Shown piece by piece: positions 1 to 12,124 of a DNA stretch of 64,000 nt. Under the pieces are notes generated by a model that worked only from the letters and a program-made list of their open reading frames with translations, was not told where the DNA came from and ran no database searches. Location: positions 3,658,001-3,722,000 of the forward strand of contig CM065649.1 of the NCBI GenBank assembly GCA_033220425.1, given 5' to 3'. Positions within the stretch are counted from its first letter, which is position 1, and each line of letters starts with the position of its first letter. This DNA is from Lepraria neglecta (lineage: Eukaryota > Ascomycota > Lecanoromycetes > Lecanorales > Stereocaulaceae). A program made the translations under genes and the position numbers.

Positions 1-1710
<1,710 letters not shown>

Positions 1711-4700
1711 ATGCCACCCTTCATTCCCCACAAACGCCGATTATCTACGCCGCCACCAGATGCACCTATACCAAAGTCTGCTAAGAAGCCAAGTCTATTC
1801 GAGACAGCAGACAAACCCAGTTCGGCCGGGAGTTTACAAGACAACAAGACCTTTTTAGATAAATTGAATGCTTCTGACAGCGACAGCACCCTCAGTGACG
1901 TTAGCAGTGATGAGTTCGAAGACGCACTACCAGCACCGAGCCCCAAGCGGCGGAAGATAGCCCATGAAGAGGAAGACGACGAAGTCGACTGGGAAGACGC
2001 CATACAGCCAGGTGTAACATCATCGACAAATACAGCCGCCGGAACATCAGGCAACCTCGAACTCACCCTTGATAAAAGCGCTCACGTCGGGTCCCTTACC
2101 AATCCTCATAACAAAAAGAAAGGCCCCAGCAAGATCGAGAGACAGATCAGGGTCTCGACACACTGCATGCATGTCCAATTCTTGCTATTTCACAATTTGA
2201 TCAGAAGTGGTTGGGCTTGTGACAAGAAGGTCCAGAACATCTTAGTCGGACAAATACCCGCAGGGGTGAAGAAAGAGATTGACAAATGGAAAGCGGCTTC
2301 TGGAATTAGTCCAGCTGTGCCAGCAGAAGCGCCAAAAACTCCGGAAAAAGGACGGAAAGGGAAGAAAGCAGCCCAAAATGAGAGAAACCAAAGGGGTTGG
2401 GGTAGACCCGCCGAGAGGCAAGAAAGGGGTGCTCCTAATATGAGTCGCGGCGATCCACTTCTACGGCTTCTGAAGGTCCTAGCTGCCTATTGGAGAAAGC
2501 GGTTTACGATTACAGCACCCGGCCTACGTAAACAAGGTTATAAGTCTCTCGCGACTTTGGAAGAAGAGCTTGCTTCGTACAGGAACGACAAACATGATCC
2601 AGAAGATCATGGCGAACGTGTGAGGAATGTTGAAGAATTTAGAGATCTGGCCAGATCTTGTGAGGGCAATCGGGATGTTGGTGCTCAGCTTTTCACAGCT
2701 TTGATCCGCGGTTTGGGAATCGAAGCTAGGCTCGTTGCCTCGCTGCAGCCGGTAGGTTTTGGATGGAGCAAGAACGAGGAAGCTGCTGCGAAAAAGAAAA
2801 AGGCGTCACAAAATCCGGACTCGAATGACGGCAATGAGATATCTGGTTCAGGTGAAGATTCCGATTTTGAGGCTTCTCCGCCAAAGACAAGTACCACCCC
2901 GAAGCAGAACGCAAAGTCGATGACACCAGGCAAGACGAATGGCAAAAAGCGTGTCTCAAGAGGTGGGAAAGATGCACCTATAGATTTATCCAAGGAGTCA
3001 GAGCACAGCAAAGTTGAAAGCGACGAGGATGATGCATCAGTGATCGATGTGACACCCTCGACACCTCGGAAGAGGCCCAACATGAACTACGATAAAGACA
3101 TGCCTTGCCCCACTTATTGGACGGAAGTCATATCACCGATCACAAATCAAGTTCATCCTGTGGATCCACTTATACTTACTCCAGCAGTAGCTACCAGTGA
3201 TGATCTACTCTCGTCATTTGAATCCAGAGGTACCAAAGCGGATAAAGCGAAGCAGGTCTTTGCCTATGTAGTGGCATACTCTCCAGATGGCACGGCCAAA
3301 GACGTTACTACGCGGTACCTGAAGCGACATATGTGGCCTGGAAGGACGAAAGGCGTACGAATGCCAATAGAGAAGGTTCCAGTCTACAACCGAAGGGGGA
3401 AAGTCAAGCACTATGAAGACTACGACTGGTTCAAGACCGTTATGAGTGGCTACAATAGGACCGACAAGATGAGGACTGTAGTAGACGACTTGGAAGAGGC
3501 CAAAGAGCTCAAGCCCGTCAAGCCCGAGAAGAAGGAATCTAAGCCGAGCGAGGACACTTTGCAAGGCTATAAGAATTCTGCTGAATTTGTGCTGGAAAGA
3601 CACTTGCGAAGAGAAGAAGCACTACGCCCGGGTTCAATGCCTGTGAAGACCTTCGCCACCGGCAAAGGAGACAAAGCCAAAGAAGAGTCTGTCTTCAGAC
3701 GCAAGGATGTCGAGGTATGCCGAACTGGCGAGAGTTGGCATAAAGAAGGTCGCGCTATCAAAGAAGGAGAGCTTCCCATGAAAATGGTTCCCATTCGAGC
3801 AGTGACTCTGACCCGGAAACGTGAGGTAGAGGAGGCGGAGCGAGATAGTGGAGAGAAGCTCAAGCAAGGTCTCTACTCTTGGGACCAAACAGACTGGATC
3901 ATTCCACCGCCAATTGAAAACGGCGTCATCCCCAAGAATGCATTTGGGAATATGGATTGCTACGTTCCTACCATGGTACCGAGAGGAGCGGTGCATATAC
4001 CGCTAAGGAGCACTGTGAGGATATGTAAGCGGCTTGGTATCGACTATGCTGAAGCTGTCACTGGCTTCGAGTTTGGCAACAAAAGGGCAGTGCCTGTCAT
4101 TACGGGTGTCGTAGTCGCCGAAGAGAACGAACACGCAGTCATCGATCAATGGGAAAAAGAGGAAGAGGAGCGTAGGATCAAGGAAGAAGGCAAGCGGGAG
4201 AAGGCAGCGTTGGCTACATGGAGGAAATGGCTTATGGGCTTGCGAATTGTCCAAAGAGTGCGGGAAGAGTATGGCCAGGATGCCGACGCACATATGAAGG
4301 AGGAGATGAACCCCTTTACGAATCAAAACAAGAAAAAGAAGACCACACCGGTCGAAGCTGGCGAAGGATCCAAACAAAAAGAAGATGTAATCAGCCACCC
4401 TGATGAGGATATGGGAGGCGGATTCCTAGCAGAAGATGATTTCGAAGGTGGAGGCTTTCTTCCAGAGGGACATGATGAAGAGGAGATCCCTCATAAGAAG
4501 AGCGAGCTTATTATCGAAGCCGATGAGCAATCCATTAAAAGTGGCCTAACGTCTGATCTCCCTCCAAGAGAATTTGCTACTACAGCTATGAATGATCTGG
4601 AAGATGGAAGCGGGCTCTCGAGCTTAGAGGATAGGGACGAGGATCCAGCCAGGCCAGTGCAGAAATCCAAGTCCTCGACGAATGATCAAGAGGCAAAATC

Positions 4701-5049
4701 AAAGGCGCAGGGAGCTTCAATCGCGAAGAAATCCTCGGCAAATGGCAAGAAACGCAAAGCTTCCACGCCTCCCGAAGAATCAGATCTTGATGAAGTACCT
4801 GCTGCATCCAAGCAAGCTTCCACGAAGTCAGCCAGGGCAGCACCGAAACGCAAGGCCGCAACAAAGAGAAAAATCGCAGTCAAAAGCCATTACTTCGAGC
4901 ACAGTAGTGATGATGAGGACGAGGGGTACAGCGACAGCTCAGCAAGCAAGGAAAAAGTAGTTAAGCAGCCTGGGAGGAAAAAGAAGAAGGGCAATGGTTC
5001 AATTGCTTCGACTAAAGGTCGTTCACTAAGAACTAGAAAGAGCATGTAG
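1711..5049 (+). CDS. RAD4: DNA damage-recognition protein Rad4 (XPC family)
   Basis: Nucleotide-excision-repair factor that, with Rad23, binds helix-distorting DNA lesions in the nucleus. It is a single open frame of 1112 codons from an ATG at 1711. The N-terminal 150 residues are acidic and disordered. A transglutaminase-like region runs from about 160 to 530 (RSGWACDKKVQNILVGQ; later VHPVDPLILTP). It is followed by the beta-hairpin DNA-binding domains to about 860, with typical KQGLYSWDQTDWIIPPP and NMDCYVPTMVPRGAVHI. The last 250 residues are low-complexity and basic, ending SLRTRKSM. The length is somewhat long for the family because of the disordered tails. The coding end and 3' flank recur twice downstream as decayed copies, near 8.0 and 10.0 kb. 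A 630-bp inverted-repeat element sits 112 bp after the stop. Confidence 0.95.
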   Translation: MPPFIPHKRRLSTPPPDAPIPKSAKKPSLFETADKPSSAGSLQDNKTFLDKLNASDSDSTLSDVSSDEFEDALPAPSPKRRKIAHEEEDDEVDWEDAIQPGVTSSTNTAAGTSGNLELTLDKSAHVGSLTNPHNKKKGPSKIERQIRVSTHCMHVQFLLFHNLIRSGWACDKKVQNILVGQIPAGVKKEIDKWKAASGISPAVPAEAPKTPEKGRKGKKAAQNERNQRGWGRPAERQERGAPNMSRGDPLLRLLKVLAAYWRKRFTITAPGLRKQGYKSLATLEEELASYRNDKHDPEDHGERVRNVEEFRDLARSCEGNRDVGAQLFTALIRGLGIEARLVASLQPVGFGWSKNEEAAAKKKKASQNPDSNDGNEISGSGEDSDFEASPPKTSTTPKQNAKSMTPGKTNGKKRVSRGGKDAPIDLSKESEHSKVESDEDDASVIDVTPSTPRKRPNMNYDKDMPCPTYWTEVISPITNQVHPVDPLILTPAVATSDDLLSSFESRGTKADKAKQVFAYVVAYSPDGTAKDVTTRYLKRHMWPGRTKGVRMPIEKVPVYNRRGKVKHYEDYDWFKTVMSGYNRTDKMRTVVDDLEEAKELKPVKPEKKESKPSEDTLQGYKNSAEFVLERHLRREEALRPGSMPVKTFATGKGDKAKEESVFRRKDVEVCRTGESWHKEGRAIKEGELPMKMVPIRAVTLTRKREVEEAERDSGEKLKQGLYSWDQTDWIIPPPIENGVIPKNAFGNMDCYVPTMVPRGAVHIPLRSTVRICKRLGIDYAEAVTGFEFGNKRAVPVITGVVVAEENEHAVIDQWEKEEEERRIKEEGKREKAALATWRKWLMGLRIVQRVREEYGQDADAHMKEEMNPFTNQNKKKKTTPVEAGEGSKQKEDVISHPDEDMGGGFLAEDDFEGGGFLPEGHDEEEIPHKKSELIIEADEQSIKSGLTSDLPPREFATTAMNDLEDGSGLSSLEDRDEDPARPVQKSKSSTNDQEAKSKAQGASIAKKSSANGKKRKASTPPEESDLDEVPAASKQASTKSARAAPKRKAATKRKIAVKSHYFEHSSDDEDEGYSDSSASKEKVVKQPGRKKKKGNGSIASTKGRSLRTRKSM

Positions 5050-5161
5050 TGCCCAGGCTATATAGCCTTGCTGTACATTTGCAATTGCAGCGCAAGCACT
5101 CAATCATCGCTTTAAATGTAGATTGACGAATAGTCAGCAAACCAGCCCGCAAGCGCGTCAG

Positions 5162-5791
5162 TTGCCTGAACACCTCAGACGTGCCGGCCAATAGAATTGG
5201 CCCTGCTAAGCCCCTTCGGGTTAGCCCTGCTGACTTCGCAGCTGGAAGGCGGCACGCAAACTTCCGCAAATACGGCAGCTAATTCGGTTTTGCGACGCAG
5301 GACCATCAACAATAACGTCCAAACGACAATAACAATTATCGATTTTCTAGTCAGATTTCGCGCTCGGAGTGAGATATTGATATTACGAATACAATTTCTA
5401 CTTTTCTGCGCGAAATTACGATGTACGCGTAGGTAGATAACCGGTCGACTAATTTTACAAAACGAGAAAAAACTGCGTTAACGATTTTCTATAATTATAT
5501 AAGAAATCGAAGTGCTCAGGCCTCGAAAATACTATAATCCACTACGAATTGCGAGAATTTCCCAGTACAATACGTGATCGCTGTAGTCGAATTATCTTCC
5601 GAGCGTCGAGAGTTGGAGCAAAGGTATTCGAATTCGAAAATCGGTATTTAGTTAAGTGAAAATAAGGAAAGAAACACCAAGGTGACAGAAGTTTGCACAC
5701 AGACGTAAAAGCCTTGCACGACTGAGTAAGCAAGGCCGCTAACCCGGAGGGCCTTAGCATACATGTCTGAGGTACTGAGGTACTGAGGCAA
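5162..5791. mobile_element. Non-autonomous terminal-inverted-repeat DNA element (MITE-like)
   Basis: The element begins TTGCCT and ends AGGCAA, and is flanked by an exact 7-bp direct repeat GCGTCAG (5155-5161 and 5792-5798), taken as the target-site duplication. The outer 100-130 bp on each side are imperfect inverted repeats. The clearest match is GCTAAGCCCCTTCGGG on the left (5205-5220) with the reverse complement of the right end (GCTAAGGCCCTCCGGG). The interior (about 5300-5680) is AT-rich and has no coding frame. A hand count of 5381-5680 gives roughly 30 TpA against 7 CpA, as expected from repeat-induced point mutation (RIP). The right end carries a short GGTACTGA tandem repeat. Superfamily is not settled: 7 bp is close to the 8-bp duplications of hAT elements, but the termini are not typical. 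Confidence 0.75.
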
Positions 5792-5965
5792 GCGTCAGCC
5801 TCATTTACATGTCATCCCACGCAACCTGTACTTTACAAAACCATTCGTCACTTTGTGGGGAGGAATGAGCGTCCCCCAGTCAGACCATGATCCATCTCCA
5901 GCGTATGTAAATGACTGTACACCGCCTCACTACTAGGCTTTTTACTGACATTCCTAGCTCGAGCA

Positions 5966-7765
5966 ATGACCAATCTGGCAACATATTCAGAGCGTCCTCC
6001 TCCTTCGAGTTGCATAGTTCAGAAACGTTCTCTTTTTGTTATAGAGGAAACAGTATCCAGCAGCAATCTCCAGGCCCAAGGCCACGGATCTTTGACGTTC
6101 ATCAACGGCCTAGCCCTCGTCCTCGGTCTCCAAATCGGCTCTGGAATCTTCTTCGCCCTATCTCAAGTGAGCAATCATGTATCAAGTCCAGGCATAACCA
6201 TCTTAGTATGGCTTTTCGCAGGTATTCTAGTTTGGTCTGGTGCAGCATCGTTCATAGAGCTCGGTGTTGCAATGCCCAAGAATGGAGGCATGCAGGAATA
6301 CCTTTGGGCTTGTTACGGTGAATTCGCTGGGTTTCTGTTTTCCTGGATTTGGGTTGCTATATCAAAGCCATGTGCTATGGCTATGATTGCTATGATATCT
6401 GCCGAAAATTTGGGTACGGCTTTCGTGCCGCAAAGGGTGGCTTCTGTGTGGGAAGTGAAGGGCATAGCAGTTGCAGGGGGTTTGGGCATCACTCTCGTCA
6501 ATTGTCTGGGAATTATCACGGGCGCTCGAGTTGCAAATGTCTTTCTTCTCGGAAAGCTACTCGCAATCTCGTCCATTGCTATTATTGGTATAGTGGTAGG
6601 TATAATGAGAAGTGGACATGATTCACTGGGGCCTGAATGGTTTGGAAAAGACCCCGATCCGCAGCGCCAGGCTCTGGGCGTTTGGGCAAACGCAGGAGAA
6701 TTGGTCACGGCAATATATGGGGCACTTTTCTGTTATGGCGGATGGGAGACGGTGTGTTGATCGAGTGATGAAGGTCACTGAGTAGGATTGCTGACGCGGA
6801 AGCGTGCGAGCTTTAGATCGGGTTCGTTGCAGGTGAAATGATTGATTCATCCCGGGATTGACCCCGAGTAGTCAGTTCTGCCATGTGTTGTGCTATCAGT
6901 GGTTTTGTTCTCATGAACATTGCACTTTTTGCCGTGCTACCGTTCGAGCTTCTGCGAGAAAGAAACGCTGTTGCGGTGGTCTGGCCCCTGTCCTATATTT
7001 TCTACTTGATTTCAAGAACAGCTGCTAACTCAGCAGTAAGGAATTCGGTCTACGAATTTTTGGAGGTTTGGGTAGATGAACTTATTCATTCGTTATCTCC
7101 ACCTCTGCCCTAGGATCTCTAAACGCCAACGACTTTGCAGCAGGAAGACTTTGCGTCGCTGCGACTAGAAATCGGTATTCCCCCAGATCGATTGGGAACA
7201 GCCACTGTCCTACGAGAGAAAGGGATTCTTATGCTACGAGGAAGGCACTGCAGCGACTCTCAGCTTTTGCAGCGTTTGCAATTGCAAGCTTTGCCGAGAA
7301 AGCAGAAGCTCTGCGCTGGGATAAGCAGGTCCCCGTGTGAGTTCCCAGTGTGTGTAAACTTTCTGATGCTTAGCTGACACGAAGACTAGATATGAAATAA
7401 TTATGAACGCCCTGATCGCATCAATGTACATCTCCATTGGAACTTTCGACAGTCTTGTAACGTTTTGTTGGTACGGCCATTATCATCTACAGTGGGCCCA
7501 GAGTCTAATACTAACAATTTCTCAAGGTATATCAGATTACTCATTCTTCTTCTTCTTCGCATTAGCGATATTCGTGCTCCGTCGCCGCGAAACCCCTCTT
7601 GATGGGTCTTACAGAACCAGGAGCTTCAACTCTGTTATTTTCTGTATTTTCGGTGGGTTTCTCGTCACGCGAGGAGTCATTACAGACCCTTTACAGGGGT
7701 TTGCGATACTCTTTCTTACCGTAGTTGGGTGGGCAGTATTCAGGCACAGAACCATGAAGAGCTGA
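5966..7765 (+). pseudogene. Decayed LAT/Mup1-type amino-acid permease
   Basis: Relic of a 12-helix plasma-membrane amino-acid/methionine permease (APC superfamily, LAT type). The N-terminal part is intact from the ATG at 5966 (helix 1 GLQIGSGIFFALS, then IELGVAMPKNGGMQEYLWA) to GGWET. An intron (6752-6816) follows, then IGFVAGEM. Soon after, the frame meets TGA at 6859-6861, where relatives read RDLPRV. Further on, SLNANDFAAGRLCVAA is preceded by another in-frame TGA, and one later splice junction does not keep phase. The C-terminal helices remain readable (7403-7765, with FALAIFVLRRRETPLDG). This is a host gene that has lost function unless read through. It lies in the accessory block between RAD4 and the first RAD4-tail copy. 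Confidence 0.7.
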
Positions 7766-7989
7766 CGCTAAGATCGTGATATATATGAATCCAAACCATG
7801 AAGATAAAAAGACCGACAAGCCGTCTCACAACCACACTACATTCCTGGTTGAGCAAAGATACGAGAATATCTTAATTTTCATTGTAGCACCTTCATATTG
7901 TTCGGCATGACTACGGCGGAAATATTCCCATGATGTACGAATGACCGACCCTTGAAACAAACAAATCCTGCATGATAACGCGGAATATC

Positions 7990-8150
7990 GCTTTATTAGC
8001 AAGCGAGGAAGAGGTAGTCAAGCAGCGTAGGAGGAAGAAGACAAAGGGCAATGATTCAGTTGCTTCGATTAACAGTCGTTCTCTAAGAGCTAGGAAGAGC
8101 ATGTAGAGGCTAAATTATATAGCATTACTTCTATTTTGCATCGCATACCC
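7990..8150 (+). pseudogene. Decayed copy of the RAD4 3' end (copy 2)
   Basis: The readable frame ends ASEEEVVKQRRRKKTKGN then SVASINSRSLRARKSM and TAG at 8104-8106. RAD4 ends ASKEKVVKQPGRKKKKGN, SIASTKGRSLRTRKSM and TAG. The likeness continues about 40 bp beyond the stop (TATATAGCATTACTTCTATT against TATATAGCCTTGCTGTACAT), so both coding tail and 3' flank were copied. No other part of RAD4 is present here. Confidence 0.8.
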
Positions 8151-8241
8151 TAGATATCACCTGTAGTAGACAAAGCCTGCGCTGATTCGGAAGACTCCCT
8201 ACTTAGTGTGGTAGTTTGTCGATTGTGCCTTCTGCGCTGAA

Positions 8242-8264
8242 GCTCCGCTCCGCTCCGCTCCGCT
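8242..8264. repeat. GCTCC/CTCCG pentanucleotide repeat
   Basis: About four and a half tandem copies of CTCCG lie about 140 bp upstream of the aminotransferase start. The surrounding 8151-8404 holds no gene. Confidence 0.8.
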
Positions 8265-8404
8265 TTTCGGAGTTGCTTTTGGAAACACTTCATGCTATCG
8301 AGGAAAGTGAGACTCGACTAGAGCTCCTTCAATTGAACCCTCCGCGAGAACTCTAACTGTCCAATTACGAAACCACTTGCCCGTCCTGTATTTCTCAAGG
8401 TCAG

Positions 8405-9799
8405 ATGCTGACAAAAGGGTCCCAAGATGCCCTCGCAGAGGCGCACGCTGCCTACAACGCCCGCAATTCCTCCTCCCTGCAAGCCTACTTATCCTCATGT
8501 AAATTCCTACCAGGTGGTAACACGCGGACGGTCCTGCATGCCTTGCCCTTTCCTCTGACCTTTGCCTCCGGCAGCGGCTGCACGCTCACATCCATCGATG
8601 GCGATACGTACATCGACTTCCTTGGCGAATACACTGCTGGTATTTACGGACACAATAACCCTACAATCCGCGCCGCTATCAATGAGGCTCTTGACAAAGG
8701 ATGGAGCTTTGGTGGGAACAACATGTATGAGAAAGAGCTAGCCAGACTAGTTTGTGAGCGGTTCAGACCTGCGATAGAGCTTGTGAGGTTCACGAACTCA
8801 GGCACTGAGGCGAACATGATGGCTGTTGCAGCGGCTTTGGCATGGACGGGCCGGAAGAAAATCCTCGTATTCGATAAGGGGTATCATGGAGCAACGCTCT
8901 CGTTTCGTTCTACACCATCAGGTCACGTCGAGGAAACGAAAAAGGATGTCAATCTACCACACGAGTGGGTCATGGGGACATATAACGACGTTGAGAAGAC
9001 TGAGGAAGTCCTTTCAACCACCCCACCAGAAAGCCTAGCTGCTATACTTGTTGAACCAATGCTGGGCAGTGGTGGCGCCATTGCGGGCTCCCTGCCCTTC
9101 CTGCGATTCCTACGGTCCTACGCCTCCTCGCACGGTGCCCTTCTTATATTTGATGAGGTCATGACCAGCCGCCTTTCACACCGTGGTCTAGGCTATAAGA
9201 TAGGGATACATCCTGACATGATGACGTTGGGTAAATGGGTAGGTGGAGGCATGAGCTTTGGAGCATTTGGGGGAAGACGCGATATCATGGGCATGTTTGA
9301 TCCGAGGAATGGAAGTTTGGCGCATGCAGGCACGTTCAATAATAATGTTGTTAGTATGGCTGCTGGATGTGCGGGGTGTAAAATCCTGGACGAGGAGACT
9401 ACCGATCGGCTGAATGATTTGGGAGAGCGTATGAAGCAAATGGTTCAGGATGTCATCGACAAGCATGTAGATTCAGAAGTACCCCGTACGAACGGTCACG
9501 ATAGTACGCACCTCTCTAACGGCGAAGAGATCACTACCCAACCTCAACATAGCGATACAGTGCCAAAGATGTGGATTTCTGGTATCGGCTCCATACTAGC
9601 CATTCACTTTGCATCTTCCTCAATGCAGCCCACGCTGCAGTCACTGTACTACCACCACATGCTCACCGAGGGTATATACCTCGCCGAGCGTGGGTTTATG
9701 GCCCTCAATATCGAAACGAACTTGGAACACGTGCAGGCCTTTGTCGCCGCAACAGGTCAGTTCGTCGAGAAATACAGAGATTTGATACATGGTGCATAG
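8405..9799 (+). CDS. Class III PLP-dependent aminotransferase (glutamate-1-semialdehyde aminomutase-like)
   Basis: PLP enzyme of fold type I, class III. The frame is intact at 464 codons, the normal length for the family. The N-terminal LPGGNTRTVL and GEYTAGIYGHNNP resemble glutamate-1-semialdehyde aminomutase relatives. NSGTEANMMAVAAA is the cofactor-phosphate region. LLIFDEVMTSR carries the Asp that pairs with the pyridine nitrogen. TLGKWVGGGMSFGAFGG holds the Schiff-base Lys at about residue 277. Fungi do not make tetrapyrroles by the C5 route, so the substrate is probably another amino compound; I cannot name it. No targeting signal is evident. It lies between two decayed RAD4-tail copies inside the accessory block, which hints at lateral gain or a strain-variable gene. 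The ATG at 8405 is the first in frame. Confidence 0.88.
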   Translation: MLTKGSQDALAEAHAAYNARNSSSLQAYLSSCKFLPGGNTRTVLHALPFPLTFASGSGCTLTSIDGDTYIDFLGEYTAGIYGHNNPTIRAAINEALDKGWSFGGNNMYEKELARLVCERFRPAIELVRFTNSGTEANMMAVAAALAWTGRKKILVFDKGYHGATLSFRSTPSGHVEETKKDVNLPHEWVMGTYNDVEKTEEVLSTTPPESLAAILVEPMLGSGGAIAGSLPFLRFLRSYASSHGALLIFDEVMTSRLSHRGLGYKIGIHPDMMTLGKWVGGGMSFGAFGGRRDIMGMFDPRNGSLAHAGTFNNNVVSMAAGCAGCKILDEETTDRLNDLGERMKQMVQDVIDKHVDSEVPRTNGHDSTHLSNGEEITTQPQHSDTVPKMWISGIGSILAIHFASSSMQPTLQSLYYHHMLTEGIYLAERGFMALNIETNLEHVQAFVAATGQFVEKYRDLIHGA

Positions 9800-9924
9800 T
9801 AGTCACACTTTGGCCACTGGGCTCAGAGGCAGGTGGCAGTGAACACGATCGGGCCAAAGTGAAGGTACAGACCACCCGGTAGAGTAGATATTGAGGAGCC
9901 TGTTCACTCATCTAATAGCCCTCT

Positions 9925-10250
9925 AGAGCATTGCCGAAACGCAAAGCTGCAGGAAGGAATGAAGCGCTAACCAAGAGCTACTACTTCCATCATGACAATG
10001 ATGAGGATGGAGGAAGTAACAGTGGAATCTTGATGAGTGTGAAGAGTATGATCAAGAAGCCTGCGAAGGAGAAGGGCAAAAAGAAAGCCCAAGTTCCGCT
10101 AAAGTGTCATTCTCTGAGAGCTAGAAAGAGCATCCGGTGGCCAGAAGATGGTAAAAGTGCTTTGTATTCACAGCGTAAGTGCTCAGACCAGCCAGTTTCT
10201 GACAAACCAGCAATGTTTGTCGCTCCTCTCGTGTCTCGGTGCCAGATGCT
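9925..10250 (+). pseudogene. Decayed copy of the RAD4 3' end (copy 3)
   Basis: The frame reads LPKRKAAGRNEALTKSYYFH, then HDNDEDGGSNS and CHSLRARKSI. It matches the RAD4 tail APKRKAATKRKIAVKSHYFE, HSSDDEDEGYS and GRSLRTRKSM. This copy reaches further upstream than copy 2. The stop position reads ATCCGG, so the frame runs on to 10413. The 3' flank is also related (ACAGCGTAAGTGCTCA against GCAGCGCAAGCACTCA in RAD4). It follows the aminotransferase by about 130 bp. Confidence 0.8.
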
Positions 10251-10609
10251 AGATTCATTGCAAAGAGCCACGGCGGCGATTCACTTCACACCTGACTCCT
10301 CAATTGAGGTTTCCCGGTCATCAATCTTGATCGAGGCATGCAACCTGCCCGAGATGCCACTAAGCTTATGCTCCTTCACACGTCTACGAAAGAGGGGATT
10401 TCACAAGCATTGAATTCACTTAGGCAGGTAGCAAACTGCCTGGCTTGAAGCATTTCCTCACCTTACATATAGTCCTCTCCTACCCTCACCTTCTGCAGCT
10501 TGAAACACATTGGCAATACTTACACATTGCTGGCACATGCTTTGACTTGAATTGAATCTGCCAAAGGGAGATTCAAACCGTGTCGATACCAAACCCTCCA
10601 CTGAATAAA

Positions 10610-11841
10610 ATGGCAGCTCTTGCTAGTCCCTCGTTAAGACTCAGAAGTCCACAGCAAGAGTTCAAGACTGAGACGGACGTGAATGACGAAGACCTCTACG
10701 ACGCGTAAGCGCATCAAAGACTCTCGTTACAGGAGATCCATCCTCACTGACCGATCCAAGCACTCCTCGCCAGTAAAGCCCTGCTCCTCCAGGTCTCAAC
10801 CAGCCTCAACAGCCTGCTCTGGCAGTAGCCACACCGAACGTTTCAACTCACAGCCCTTGCTCCTCAACCATAAGAGTCCGTCGCACCAGGAATCAATAAC
10901 CTACCTCCAGCTGCTCTCCTTCCACTAAAGCAGCCATTGACCATCAGAAATCTACTGCCAGTCCACCAGGAAAACCCCCCGCAACCCCGAGAGCTTCTCA
11001 CACCAATTCTTGCAAAAGCATCTAAAACGTTCTGCAGTAGCTCCTGGTATGCACCATGGCTACAATCCTACCTCATTAGCAAAAACTTGGTTTGCTATCA
11101 ACCGAAAATTCGAGCCTTACTTACCTTCAAATCCCGGACAGCATGGCGCGAAGTTGACAAATTTTATGTACGAATTAGACGATGAGCCGACAGAGGATAT
11201 CCCTCTTTTCATTGGAGAATTACACGATGGGCAAGTTCGTTACACGTACTTTGGCCAGTATCGCACGCCGAGGGGGTCCGATCGCCTCCATTATGATAGG
11301 GATGATCGAGGTGCCTAGCTCTGCAATTTTTACCTTCCTGTTCTCCCTCACTCGGCTACTCAATCAGGGCAATCAACACTGACCTCTAAAACCTCCATCT
11401 AGGGCAAAGAGATGGCATGCTGCCGAGCTGTGCAAAAAGAACCGTCCAGCTTGGCTGCAAGGAGCGATGAAGAAGCACTTCTGGCCGCTCCCCAATAGCA
11501 GTGAGATCCCTTTGGCTCAACAGGGCCAAGTTATCGAGGAGCATGAGGGAGAGGCTGAGGAATGGATGGAAAAATGTGACGGAAGATGTGATTCTGAAAT
11601 GCTTCGATGAGGTAAGATAGGAATTCATTGAACATACTTTAGGTTTGAAGGAATGACTGTGCTAATGCGGCCTGATTTTGGTCTCGACAATTTCACGCTG
11701 AGACTGGCATGGGAGTATTTCGAGTGCATCCGCTATGATGTCGAGCTCTACAACAAGCTCGTGCAGAGGAAGCTTGTCGAGGAAACCGCGGCCCTGATGG
11801 GACAACATGTAGAGCAGGGGGGAGACATTGAAATGGCTTGA
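10610..11841 (+). pseudogene. Decayed DUF6697-like gene
   Basis: Relic of a fungal protein of unknown function. A plausible start at 10610 gives MAALASPSLRLRSPQQEF. The best conserved block lies at 11010-11300: APGMHHGYNPTSLAKTWF, AINRKFEPYLP, LPLFIGE-like and YTYFGQYRTPRGSDRLHY. Later blocks are RPAWLQGAMKKHFWPLPN (near 11450) and a C-terminal LAWEYFECIRYDVELYNKL ending at 11841. The blocks lie in different frames. Shifts are needed after LHYDR, after EIPLAQQGQ and before the last block, and the proline-rich region upstream is also split. One or two introns of normal shape are present, but they do not remove the frame changes. I therefore call it a host pseudogene. The family name rests on my memory of the motif pattern. 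Confidence 0.6.
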
Positions 11842-12124
11842 GCTTTCGATAATCATTCTTCCATCTTGCCAAAATTCCACTTCTTGAAGCGGATACACTG
11901 ACAGAAAGCCAAACCGAGCTTTTGCAAATCCCATGCTTTACCACGCCCTATTGCCTTTGCTCTCTTTGATTAGGGCCTCCAGAATCCAGAAAACCACGCA
12001 TACGAACATCTCTCCTCTCCAAAAACTTCCGCTCAATTCCATCGGGCCCGCGTGACAACTGTGAAATACTTCCACACGGAGGTCCTAGACAACCTCCCCC
12101 AAAGATGCCCCTACTCAACCCCCT

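Noticed and set aside
8405-9799. Naming the aminotransferase hemL (glutamate-1-semialdehyde aminomutase) outright
   Set aside because: Fungi make 5-aminolevulinate by the Shemin route, so only the structural family, not the reaction, is supported.
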